Source: Enterobacter sp. R4-368
Lineage (GTDB): Bacteria > Pseudomonadota > Gammaproteobacteria > Enterobacterales > Enterobacteriaceae
Direction of reading: 5' to 3'
Assembly: GCF_000410515.1 (NCBI RefSeq)
Contig: NC_021500.1
Coordinates: forward strand, 1,612,001-1,676,000
DNA length: 64,000 bases
Shown here piece by piece: positions 18,501 through 25,420 of the stretch. Positions within the stretch are counted from its first letter, which is position 1. The number at the start of each line of letters is the position of its first letter. Under the pieces are notes generated by a model. It did not search any database and was not told the DNA's origin. It saw only the letters and a list, made by a program, of their open reading frames with translations. Both the position numbers and the translations under genes were made by a program.

Positions 18501-20469
18501 CATCGCTATAGACGATGTCAAAAGCGGCATTGCTGCCCTCATCAACTATCGGCTGGTTCACGGTGGTGTCAGTGCGATAGTCATATACGGCTTTGGAGGC
18601 AAACTGTGGACGAATGCCCGGCAGCGCTTGTGCGGGCCAGATAGCCTGTTCTGCGCGGCGTGTCACCGGGCGACCGCCAGACTCCAGCAGGCTGGCTTGT
18701 AAAATCACCTGCAACGGTGAGTGCGAATCCTGCCACTGGCTCGGCGTGGTGATTTCGCCCTGCCCTTGTTTATCCAGCGTCAGATGCACTTCGTCCAGGC
18801 TGCGGCTTAGATTCTCTTCGGCAATATCGCCAAACTGGAAGCCCGGCAGTGCCGGAACGGCTTCGCGCAGCGGGCGCAGGAACAGCTGGCCTTGCAGACT
18901 GTTCCCGCTGGCCGGCGCGCCATACAGATAGTGACCATCAATGTTAAACACCACATCTGCGGCGGGCTCAACAGGCTCTGGCTGCGGCGTAATGTTCAAC
19001 GCCATGCGCTCTGGCATGAAATCTTCAACGTGAAAACCCCACTCACGGGAAAGGTTATCCCCGGTGTTCGCACGGATATGCCACATACCGGTTTGCGCGC
19101 TGGCTTCCAGCGGGTAAGTAAACTGGTACAGCCCGTTTTGCGGCTGGCTGACCACCGTGCGGATCACCTGCCCGTCCGGTTTTACCACCTCAAGTTTTAC
19201 CGGCTGCTCTGCCAGCGGCTTGCCGTCGCTGTCGCGCAACAGGCCATTAAGGATCACCGTTTCACCCGGGCGGTAGAGATCGCGCGGGCCAAACATAAAG
19301 AACTGTTTGCTGTAGCCAGGATCGCCTGCGATGGCAAACTCGGCGAGATCCAGCGCCGGTAATTTCAGATCCAGCAGCGTGGTTTCACCCGCTTTGCGCG
19401 CGAGGATCAACGCCGCTTCTTTATCGGTGCTGAGCGTGGCATGACCATCGCTATCGCTGGTGGCCTGCGCCAGGGTTTGCCCTTTCTCGTTCAGCAACAT
19501 CGCTTCAATGCCGGAGAGCGCAGCGCCGTTTTCCAGCCCCTGGGTGAAGATATCCAGCCGGTTGTGGTAACGGTGCGCAGAAAGGCCAATGTTACTGAGG
19601 GTGAACAGGGTGGCGGCATTGCTGTAGTTGTAATGTCCGGCCTGGTTCATCACCGCGATGTAAACGCCGGTTTGCTGTAACGGCTGAATACCGCCCAGTG
19701 GCAACAGCAGTTTTTCACGCGTGTTGCGGGTTGGGTTGAGATCAAAACGGCCGGTATAAACCAGGTCGGCCATTTTCAGTAGCGTTTCCGATTCCCAGTT
19801 CGACAACGAACTGCGGTACTCCCACTGGCTGATAAACGCGGCCAGCGATTCCGGTTTCACGCGGTAAAAATTGACGTCAACGTTGTCCACGTTCAGCGCC
19901 ATCACCGGCAGCCCGTCCACTACTTTGCCTGGCAGCAGCGAACCACGGCTGGCGAAACCGACGCTCGGTTGCACATCGCGGGTGGTGATGGTTTTTTCGT
20001 AATCGCTACCGAACGTAGCCTTGTTAAGCGCCAGCAACCCTTTATCGACCGATACCAGCAGCTCGCGGTTCGGTTCGAGATGGCGCAAGCGCAACTCTTT
20101 CAGGTTAGGCGCCAGCTCCCAGGCACCATCCACTTTGCCACTTTTTTTATCCACCAGATGCACGGCGGAAGCAAAGTTCTGGTCTGGATCCAGCGGCACC
20201 GAGAAGGTCAGCACCAACGTCGCTGCGCCGTCAAGCTGCACTTCTGAGGCATCCAGCAGCGTTAACGGTTTGCCTTCGCTGCGTGCGGCAAGCTCAGCAA
20301 GCTTTGCTTTATCCTGCGGGATCGCCGCCGGTGTTTTTTGCTCTGGCGCAGGCGCAGCCTTCGATTCGGGTGCACTGGCGGCCTTAGGCTTATCGTTATC
20401 ATCGCAGCCCGCGAGCGTAAAGGTGGTGACGAGCGCAAGAGTCAGCGCCGCAAGACGTAGCGGTTTCAT
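15505..20469 (-). CDS. yfhM: Bacterial alpha-2-macroglobulin YfhM
   Basis: This is a 1654-residue periplasmic protease trap. The signal peptide ends TLAGC (C22) with Asp at +2, which keeps lipoproteins at the inner membrane. The thioester motif CLEQ is present in PYGCLEQTTSG (about residue 1190), followed by the alpha-toroid domain. Upstream are several MG beta-sandwich repeats and a bait region. Cleavage by an invading protease exposes the thioester and traps the attacker covalently. It directly precedes pbpC, which would repair the wall after such damage. A Lys/Ala/Pro/Glu-rich spacer follows the lipid anchor. Confidence 0.97.
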   Translation of the reverse strand: MKPLRLAALTLALVTTFTLAGCDDNDKPKAASAPESKAAPAPEQKTPAAIPQDKAKLAELAARSEGKPLTLLDASEVQLDGAATLVLTFSVPLDPDQNFASAVHLVDKKSGKVDGAWELAPNLKELRLRHLEPNRELLVSVDKGLLALNKATFGSDYEKTITTRDVQPSVGFASRGSLLPGKVVDGLPVMALNVDNVDVNFYRVKPESLAAFISQWEYRSSLSNWESETLLKMADLVYTGRFDLNPTRNTREKLLLPLGGIQPLQQTGVYIAVMNQAGHYNYSNAATLFTLSNIGLSAHRYHNRLDIFTQGLENGAALSGIEAMLLNEKGQTLAQATSDSDGHATLSTDKEAALILARKAGETTLLDLKLPALDLAEFAIAGDPGYSKQFFMFGPRDLYRPGETVILNGLLRDSDGKPLAEQPVKLEVVKPDGQVIRTVVSQPQNGLYQFTYPLEASAQTGMWHIRANTGDNLSREWGFHVEDFMPERMALNITPQPEPVEPAADVVFNIDGHYLYGAPASGNSLQGQLFLRPLREAVPALPGFQFGDIAEENLSRSLDEVHLTLDKQGQGEITTPSQWQDSHSPLQVILQASLLESGGRPVTRRAEQAIWPAQALPGIRPQFASKAVYDYRTDTTVNQPIVDEGSNAAFDIVYSDASGAKKAVSDLQVRLIRERRDYFWNWSESEGWQSQFDQKDLVEGEQSLTLKADETGKVSFPVDWGSYRLEVKGPDDTISSVRFWAGYSWQDNTDGAGAARPDRVTMKLDKPAYKPGDTIKLHVTAPAAGKGYAMIESSEGPLWWKEIDVPAEGVDLSIPVDQKWQRHDLYISTLVVRPGDKSKSATPKRAVGLLHLPMGDENRRLDVTLSAPQKMRPNQPLTVKVKAAVKNGATPKQVNVLLSAVDSGVLNITDYVTPDPWQGFFGQKRYGADIYDIYGQVIEGQGRLAALRFGGDGDELNRGGKPPVNHVTIIAQQAQPVTLDENGEGTVSLPIGDFNGELRVMAQAWTAEDFGSTESKVIVAAPVIADLNTPRFLGSGDTSRLTLDLTNLTDQPQTLTVALTASGLLGLESGQPEPVKLSAGERTTLFIPVRALEGFGDGEISAQISGLTLPGETFAPQQKQWKIGVRPPFAAQTVNSGVMLNPGESWHTPGQHLANISPVTLQGRLLLSGKPPLNLARYIEELRAYPYGCLEQTTSGLFPSLYTNAAQLKALGIKGDSDEQRRAAVDLGISRLLQMQREDGGFALWDKSGPEEYWLTAYVTDFLVSASAQGYSVPMDALNNANNRLLRYLQDPAAMSIRYSDDVPATKFAVQSYAGLVLARQQKAPLGALREIWQRHEQAKAALPLMQLGVALKLMGDAQRSEQALALGLKTSRLQSGLWLADYGSELRDNALILALLEENNLLPQEQPRLLATLAEQAYGQRWLSTQESNALFMAGRNLQSATGAWQAQTSLDAAGLSGDRPQSRNLSADQLGALQVTNSGSTPLWLRLDSTGYPEQAPAPSGKVLKIERTFLGTDGRSKSLSSLKSGELVLVRLDVNASQNVPDALVVDLLPAGLELENQNLADSSASLQDSGSEVQDLLNRMQQVDIQHMEFRDDRFVAAVPVNAGEWVTLVYLARAVTPGTYQVPAPQVESMYVPQWRATGATSGPLIIVP

Positions 20470-20600
20470 TCGTTATCCCTGGTTAAGTAACCTGTTGAAA
20501 GAGGCTCACACATTATTATGCGCAACCGTGACAATTACAAAAGCGCCGATGAATTCTGGAAAGCGCCTCGCAAAGCGCACTTAACGTTCTTCACCCTCGC

Positions 20601-20641
20601 TGTTAAGCCGATCACAGCCCGTAATGTAACATGTTACCTTA
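20601..20641 (+). promoter_or_regulatory. CRP-like site and palindromic operator before the PTS operon
   Basis: TGTTA-N6-TCACA (20601-20616) fits the CRP consensus at nine of ten positions. Six bases on, a 20 bp palindrome with one mismatched pair (20622-20641), core GTAACATGTTAC, is a likely repressor operator, plausibly for the RpiR-type regulator encoded downstream. TAAGAT at 20665-20670 could be the -10. Activation by CRP and repression at the palindrome are inference. Confidence 0.55.
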
Positions 20642-20751
20642 TGAGTCATTTGTTTTTAAAACAATAAGATAGCTGGATATCCCTTACCACTGGCTGCTAA
20701 CGTTAAGCGGTCTGTGCACCTTTGTGCGCGGTTCTAATAAGAGAGAACATT

Positions 20752-22296
20752 ATGTCCAGAGCCGTGAATGCCCTACAAAATTTTGGTAAGTCCCTCTTTG
20801 GTCCGGTGCTCATTTTGCCCATCGTCGGTTTGTTTATTGCCTTCGGAAATATCTTTGGCAACGGCAACCTGGCCGAATATTTACCTTTTCTTGGTCATCC
20901 GTTTATTCAAAACGTCGGCCAGCTCATTGCCAAATCCGCCGTCTCCGTGCTGGCTAACCTGGCACTGGTGTTTGCTGTCGGCATCCCGGTCGGGCTGGCT
21001 TCGCGGGATAAAGGCTATGCCGCGTTAATTGGTCTGGTGACGTTTATTGTTTTCATCAACGCCATGAATGTCACTCTGCAGATGCAGGGGGCGCTGGCTC
21101 CGGCCGCGCAGATGAAAGCCGCCGGGCAAAGCATGGTGCTGGGCGTGCAGGTGCTGGAGATGGGCGTTTTCGCCGGCATACTCACCGGCGCGCTGTCGGG
21201 CTATCTGTACGATAAATATTCCGGCGTACAGTTTTCCGGCGCGATGGCGATTTACTCCGGCCACTGTTTTGTCGCCATTATTATGCTGCCGGTATCCATC
21301 GTGCTCGGCGTGGTGATGAGTGAGTTATGGCCCTTTGCCCAGCACGGCATCAGCACGCTGGCGCTGGCGATCAAAGGTGCCGGGCCATTTGGTGTGGCGG
21401 TGTACGGTTTTCTGGAGCGCATTCTGGTGCCGACCGGGCTGCATCACCTGGTTTATACACCGTTTCTGTACACGGAGTTAGGTGGTACGGCAGATGTGTG
21501 CGGCAGCACCTACCAAGGCGCACGCAATATCTACTTCGCAGAAATGGCCTGCCCGAGCGTCACACAATTGAGCAGCACGGCGGTGTGGGATGCGCGCGGC
21601 ATCAGTAAAATGTTCGGCCTGCCCGCCGCCGCGCTGGCGATGTATATCACCGCGAAACCGGAACGCAAAGCCGCAGCAAAAGCCATTTTGATCCCCGCCG
21701 CGCTCACCTCGTTGCTGGTGGGTGTGACCGAACCGATTGAGTTCTCGTTCCTGTTTGTCGCGCCGCTACTGTTTGTGGTTCACGCCGTACTGACCGGCAT
21801 TGGCATGATGCTGTTTTCCCTGTTTGGCGTTCACGCCATCGGCGCGAATGGCATTATCGATTTCATTCTCTACAACCTGCCGCTCGGCACCGTGAAATCC
21901 AACTGGCCGATGTACATCCTCGTCGGGCTCATCATGTTCGCCCTCTACTTCGTTATCTTCCGCTTCCTGATTTTGCGCTTCGATATGAAAACGCCAGGGC
22001 GTGAGGATGACAGCGAAGAGACGCGCCTTTACAGCAAGCAGGATTACCAGGCAAAAGGCAATAACGACGCAGTTGGCGAAGCGATTATCGAAGGGCTGGG
22101 CGGGCGCGCCAATATTGAAGTGGTGGATAACTGCTACACCCGCCTGCGCGTCACGGTGAAAGACACCGCGGTAATTAATGAGCCGCAGCTAAAAGCGACA
22201 GGCGCGAAAGGCGTGATTAAACAAGGTAATAACGTTCAGGTGGTCTACGGGCTGCATGTCAAAAAAATGCGAGAAGCGGTTGAGATGTTTCTCTAA
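20752..22296 (+). CDS. Alpha-glucoside-type PTS transporter, EIICB
   Basis: This 514-residue inner-membrane permease imports and phosphorylates a sugar. The EIIC domain (about 10-400) has hydrophobic helices and the conserved HHLVYTPF and GVTEPIEFSF segments of the glucose superfamily. A C-terminal EIIB domain carries the phospho-acceptor C461 in VVDNCYTRLRV. There is no EIIA domain, so it should borrow EIIA-Glc. An upstream in-frame ATG at 20722 is rejected because AAGAGAGA precedes the ATG at 20752 and alignment to GlvC/AglA-type proteins starts there. The adjoining GH4 phospho-alpha-glucosidase points to maltose, sucrose isomers or similar alpha-glucosides; the exact substrate cannot be read. 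Confidence 0.92.
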   Translation: MSRAVNALQNFGKSLFGPVLILPIVGLFIAFGNIFGNGNLAEYLPFLGHPFIQNVGQLIAKSAVSVLANLALVFAVGIPVGLASRDKGYAALIGLVTFIVFINAMNVTLQMQGALAPAAQMKAAGQSMVLGVQVLEMGVFAGILTGALSGYLYDKYSGVQFSGAMAIYSGHCFVAIIMLPVSIVLGVVMSELWPFAQHGISTLALAIKGAGPFGVAVYGFLERILVPTGLHHLVYTPFLYTELGGTADVCGSTYQGARNIYFAEMACPSVTQLSSTAVWDARGISKMFGLPAAALAMYITAKPERKAAAKAILIPAALTSLLVGVTEPIEFSFLFVAPLLFVVHAVLTGIGMMLFSLFGVHAIGANGIIDFILYNLPLGTVKSNWPMYILVGLIMFALYFVIFRFLILRFDMKTPGREDDSEETRLYSKQDYQAKGNNDAVGEAIIEGLGGRANIEVVDNCYTRLRVTVKDTAVINEPQLKATGAKGVIKQGNNVQVVYGLHVKKMREAVEMFL

Positions 22297-22308
22297 AGGA
22301 GTCCAGAA

Positions 22309-23670
22309 ATGATTAAACCCCCGTTTATTTTATCGATCGCTGGTGGCGGCAGCACCTACACCCCGGGCATTGTCAAAAGCCTGATGGTGAGACTGGAAGA
22401 TTTTCCGCTGGCGGAAATCCGCCTTTACGATATCGATGAAACCCGGCAAAACACCATCGCGCCGGTGGTGGAAAAAGTGATCCGTGACCACAGCCAGAGC
22501 ATCAAATTTACCGTCACCAGTGATGCGGAAACGGCGTTTCGCGGCGCACATTTTGTCTTCGCGCAGATGCGCGTCGGGCAGTACAAAATGCGCGAGCAGG
22601 ATGAAAAGATCCCGCTGCGCCACGGCGTGGTGGGTCAGGAAACCTGCGGGCCTGGCGGGCTGGCTTACGGGCTGCGTACCATTTTGCCAATGGTAGAACT
22701 GATAGATCTGGTGGAACGTTACGCCGATAAAAGCGCCTGGATCGTTAACTACTCGAACCCGGCAGCGATTGTCGCCGAAGGGGTGCGCCGTCTGCGTCCC
22801 GACGCGCGCGTGCTGAATATTTGTGATATGCCGGTGGCGGCAATGCGCAATATGGGCGCGATCCTCGGCGTTGATCGCCACAAACTGGAGGTGGATTACT
22901 TCGGTCTGAATCACTTTGGCTGGTTTACCAAAGTGCGGGTCGATGGTGAAGACCGGCTGCCGGAGCTGCGCGAGCACGTCGCCCGTTTTGGTCTGTTAAC
23001 TGAAGATGCCGCGCAAACCGATCCGCAACACTCGGATCCGTCGTGGGTGAAAACCTGGCGCAACATCAAGCCGATTATGGATCACTTCCCGGAATTTTTG
23101 CCGAACCCCTATTTGCAGTATTACCTGATGCCAAACGACATCGTTGCGCATCAAAACGCTGATTACACCCGAGCCAATGAAGTGATGGACGGGCGCGAGA
23201 AAAAACTGTTTGCCGCCGCGGCGGAATATCAGCGCACCGGCATTCTGCCGGATGCGTTCCATGTTGGCGTACACGGCGCGTTTATCGTCGATGTCGCTTG
23301 TTCGCTGGCTTTTGACCTGCGCCAGCGTCACCTGGTGATTGTGGAAAACAAAGGGGCGATTGCTAACCTGCCTTACGATGCGATGGTGGAAGTCCCGGCT
23401 TATATCACCAGTGAAGGGCCGGAGCCAGTGCGGATGGGCGCGGTGCCGCTGTTTCATCAGACCTTGTTGATGCAACAACTGGCGTCGGAACAACTGCTGG
23501 TAGAAGCCACTATTGAAGGCAGTTACGAGAAAGCGCTACAGGCATTTACCCTCAACCGCACCGTACCGACCATGCAGCACGCGAAAGCGATTCTTGATGA
23601 GATGATTGAAGCCAACCGTGACTACTGGCCAGCGCTGCAAAAAGCATGGGAAAACGGCAAACCAGCATAA
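22309..23670 (+). CDS. 6-phospho-alpha-glucosidase, glycoside hydrolase family 4
   Basis: GH4 enzymes cleave phosphorylated disaccharides by an NAD+ and Mn2+ dependent redox-elimination mechanism. The N-terminal Rossmann motif is AGGGSTYTPG (11-20). The metal ligands are C172 in NICDMP and H202 in LNHFGW, with D173 as expected catalytic acid. CDMP rather than CN-type residues marks the 6-phospho-alpha-glucosidase (AglB/GlvA/MalA) branch. Length 453 is normal. It starts 12 bp after the EIICB stop with AAGGAG upstream, so the two form an uptake-and-hydrolysis operon giving glucose 6-phosphate plus a hexose. Confidence 0.93.
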   Translation: MIKPPFILSIAGGGSTYTPGIVKSLMVRLEDFPLAEIRLYDIDETRQNTIAPVVEKVIRDHSQSIKFTVTSDAETAFRGAHFVFAQMRVGQYKMREQDEKIPLRHGVVGQETCGPGGLAYGLRTILPMVELIDLVERYADKSAWIVNYSNPAAIVAEGVRRLRPDARVLNICDMPVAAMRNMGAILGVDRHKLEVDYFGLNHFGWFTKVRVDGEDRLPELREHVARFGLLTEDAAQTDPQHSDPSWVKTWRNIKPIMDHFPEFLPNPYLQYYLMPNDIVAHQNADYTRANEVMDGREKKLFAAAAEYQRTGILPDAFHVGVHGAFIVDVACSLAFDLRQRHLVIVENKGAIANLPYDAMVEVPAYITSEGPEPVRMGAVPLFHQTLLMQQLASEQLLVEATIEGSYEKALQAFTLNRTVPTMQHAKAILDEMIEANRDYWPALQKAWENGKPA

Positions 23671-23767
23671 AAATAACGAGGTCGCTCGCGGCGTTAGCGA
23701 AGTCGGCTTGTCGGGTCATGAAAAAACGTTAACAATTCAGGTTACTGTTGATGACACGGAGACAACC

Positions 23768-24610
23768 ATGTCCACCTCGTTTTTTGTCGCGGCCGACTGG
23801 CTGATAGAGCACAGCGATGATCCCGAAATCCAGCTGATTGATGCGCGGATGGCGCCAGTGGGTCAGGAGCATCGCGACATGAGAGCGGAATACCGCGCCG
23901 GGCACCTTCCCGGTGCGGTCTTTTTTGATATCGAAGCCCTTTCCGATCACACCACACCGCTGCCGCATATGCTGACGCGCCCGGAAGCGTTCGCCGTGGC
24001 GATGCGCGAACTGGGCATCAGCCAGGATAAACATCTGGTGGTGTATGACGAAGGCAATCTCTTCTCTGCCCCGCGCGCCTGGTGGATGTTACGTAATCAC
24101 GGCGTGGAAAATGTCTCGATTCTGGCCGGTGGGCTGGCAGGCTGGCAGCGCGATGCCCTGCCGCTGCAAAAAGGCGACGTGCCGCTGCCGGAGTCCGACT
24201 TCAATGCCAATTTCGATCCTCACGTAGTGAAAAAACTGACCGACGTGCTGCTGGCGAGCCACGAAGGCACGGCACAAATTGTCGATGCCCGCCCTGCTCC
24301 GCGTTTTAATGGCGAAGTGGATGAACCGCGCGCGGGCCTGAAGCGCGGCCATATCCCCGGCGCGCTGAATGTACCGTGGGTCGATTTAGTCGTTGAAGGT
24401 GAACTGAAAACCACCGATGAGCTGGCGGCGATTTTCCGCCGCCAGGGTGTGGATCTGGACAAACCTATCATCGCCAGCTGCGGCTCCGGCGTGACGGCAT
24501 CGGTGGTGATCCTTGCACTGGAAACGCTTGGTGCAAGTAACGTGACGCTGTATGACGGCTCCTGGAGTGAATGGGGCGCGCGCGACGATTTACCCATCGA
24601 AACGGCGTAA
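23768..24610 (+). CDS. sseA: 3-mercaptopyruvate sulfurtransferase
   Basis: SseA transfers sulfur from 3-mercaptopyruvate to thiol acceptors, giving pyruvate and persulfide or H2S. Two rhodanese domains are present (about 5-140 and 155-278). The active cysteine is C238 in SCGSGVTAS, the CG[S/A]GVT loop that distinguishes MST from thiosulfate sulfurtransferase. The ATG at 23768 matches the E. coli N-terminus (280 residues); a longer ORF from 23606 is not used. Unusually, it lies between the GH4 gene (97 bp upstream) and an RpiR regulator whose ATG follows its stop codon with no gap, so sseA probably shares transcripts with a sugar operon. Confidence 0.97.
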   Translation: MSTSFFVAADWLIEHSDDPEIQLIDARMAPVGQEHRDMRAEYRAGHLPGAVFFDIEALSDHTTPLPHMLTRPEAFAVAMRELGISQDKHLVVYDEGNLFSAPRAWWMLRNHGVENVSILAGGLAGWQRDALPLQKGDVPLPESDFNANFDPHVVKKLTDVLLASHEGTAQIVDARPAPRFNGEVDEPRAGLKRGHIPGALNVPWVDLVVEGELKTTDELAAIFRRQGVDLDKPIIASCGSGVTASVVILALETLGASNVTLYDGSWSEWGARDDLPIETA

Positions 24611-25381
24611 ATGGACAACCGACTGGCACCACTGCTGACGCGCGGGGAGTCGCTGACCCGCGCGGAATATCGTGTTCTTGCGCATCTGACGGAACACCCG
24701 TTGCTGGTGGGGAACATCACGGTACGCGAACTGGCGCAGGCGACATTTGTCTCCACCGCCACCATTATTCGCCTGTGCCAGAAGCTCGGTTTCAGTGGCT
24801 ATAGCGAGTTTATCTGGCACTGCAAACAGCGGCTGGCAGACACGCCGCACATTACCGGGCCACACAGTGAACCCGCCGAGCTACCCGCCGCTTTCGCGCA
24901 GTTTATGGCGAATTATCAGCGCACGTTTCAGTGGGTGAGCGCGGAAAAACGGCAGCATTTTGCCGCCCTGCTGCATGAGCAGGAGAGCTTTTTTCTGTAT
25001 GGTGCCGGGTTTTCCTATCTGTTTGCTGAGTATCTGACCAAGAAATTACAGGTGCTGGGCAAGACGGCGTTTATTTCCGGGCCGGGCGACAGCCGGAATA
25101 TCTTTCTCAGTAACGCGGCGCGCTACCAGGTGTTTATTGCCGTCTCCCGCAGCGGTGAAACGGAACAAGTGCTGGATAAAGCGCGTATTGCGCGCACGGT
25201 CGGTATGACGGTGGTGGCATTTACCCGCGCGTCGGTAAACCCGCTGGCGGAGATGGCGGATATCCATTTCGCGCTGTACGACGAAGCGGTGCATTTTGCC
25301 GCTGAAGCCGCCGGGATCACCTCGTTCGAGTCAAATCTGGTGCTGCTGATGGATCTGTTGCTGCTGGAAGCGACGCAATAA
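24611..25381 (+). CDS. RpiR/MurR-family transcriptional regulator
   Basis: This 256-residue regulator has an N-terminal HTH_6 domain (about 1-80, with LAQATFVSTATIIRLCQKLGFSGYSEF as recognition region) and a C-terminal SIS sugar-phosphate isomerase domain (about 110-235, VSRSGETEQVLDKA) that would sense a phosphosugar. GlvR of Bacillus alpha-glucoside operons belongs to this family. The ATG directly abuts the sseA stop, indicating translational coupling. Its likely target is the palindromic operator ahead of the EIICB gene; whether it activates or represses is not visible. Confidence 0.9.
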   Translation: MDNRLAPLLTRGESLTRAEYRVLAHLTEHPLLVGNITVRELAQATFVSTATIIRLCQKLGFSGYSEFIWHCKQRLADTPHITGPHSEPAELPAAFAQFMANYQRTFQWVSAEKRQHFAALLHEQESFFLYGAGFSYLFAEYLTKKLQVLGKTAFISGPGDSRNIFLSNAARYQVFIAVSRSGETEQVLDKARIARTVGMTVVAFTRASVNPLAEMADIHFALYDEAVHFAAEAAGITSFESNLVLLMDLLLLEATQ

Positions 25382-25382
25382 C

Positions 25383-25403
25383 GCTTGCCGCAGCGCGGCA
25401 AGC
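25383..25403. terminator. Hairpin between convergent RpiR and M48 genes
   Basis: GCTTGCCGC and GCGGCAAGC form a perfect 9 bp stem with a three-base loop directly after the regulator's stop codon. No clear U run follows on either strand, so termination efficiency is uncertain. Confidence 0.5.
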
Positions 25404-25420
25404 ATCAGCAAATGCGCAAA

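Noticed and set aside
20722..20751. Upstream ATG for the EIICB gene
   Set aside because: The resulting leader is not family-like, and a good ribosome-binding site precedes the ATG at 20752.
23680..23760. Operator copy or sseA promoter in the GH4-sseA gap
   Set aside because: A loose TAAC-N7-GTTA repeat is seen, but it is too degenerate to call.
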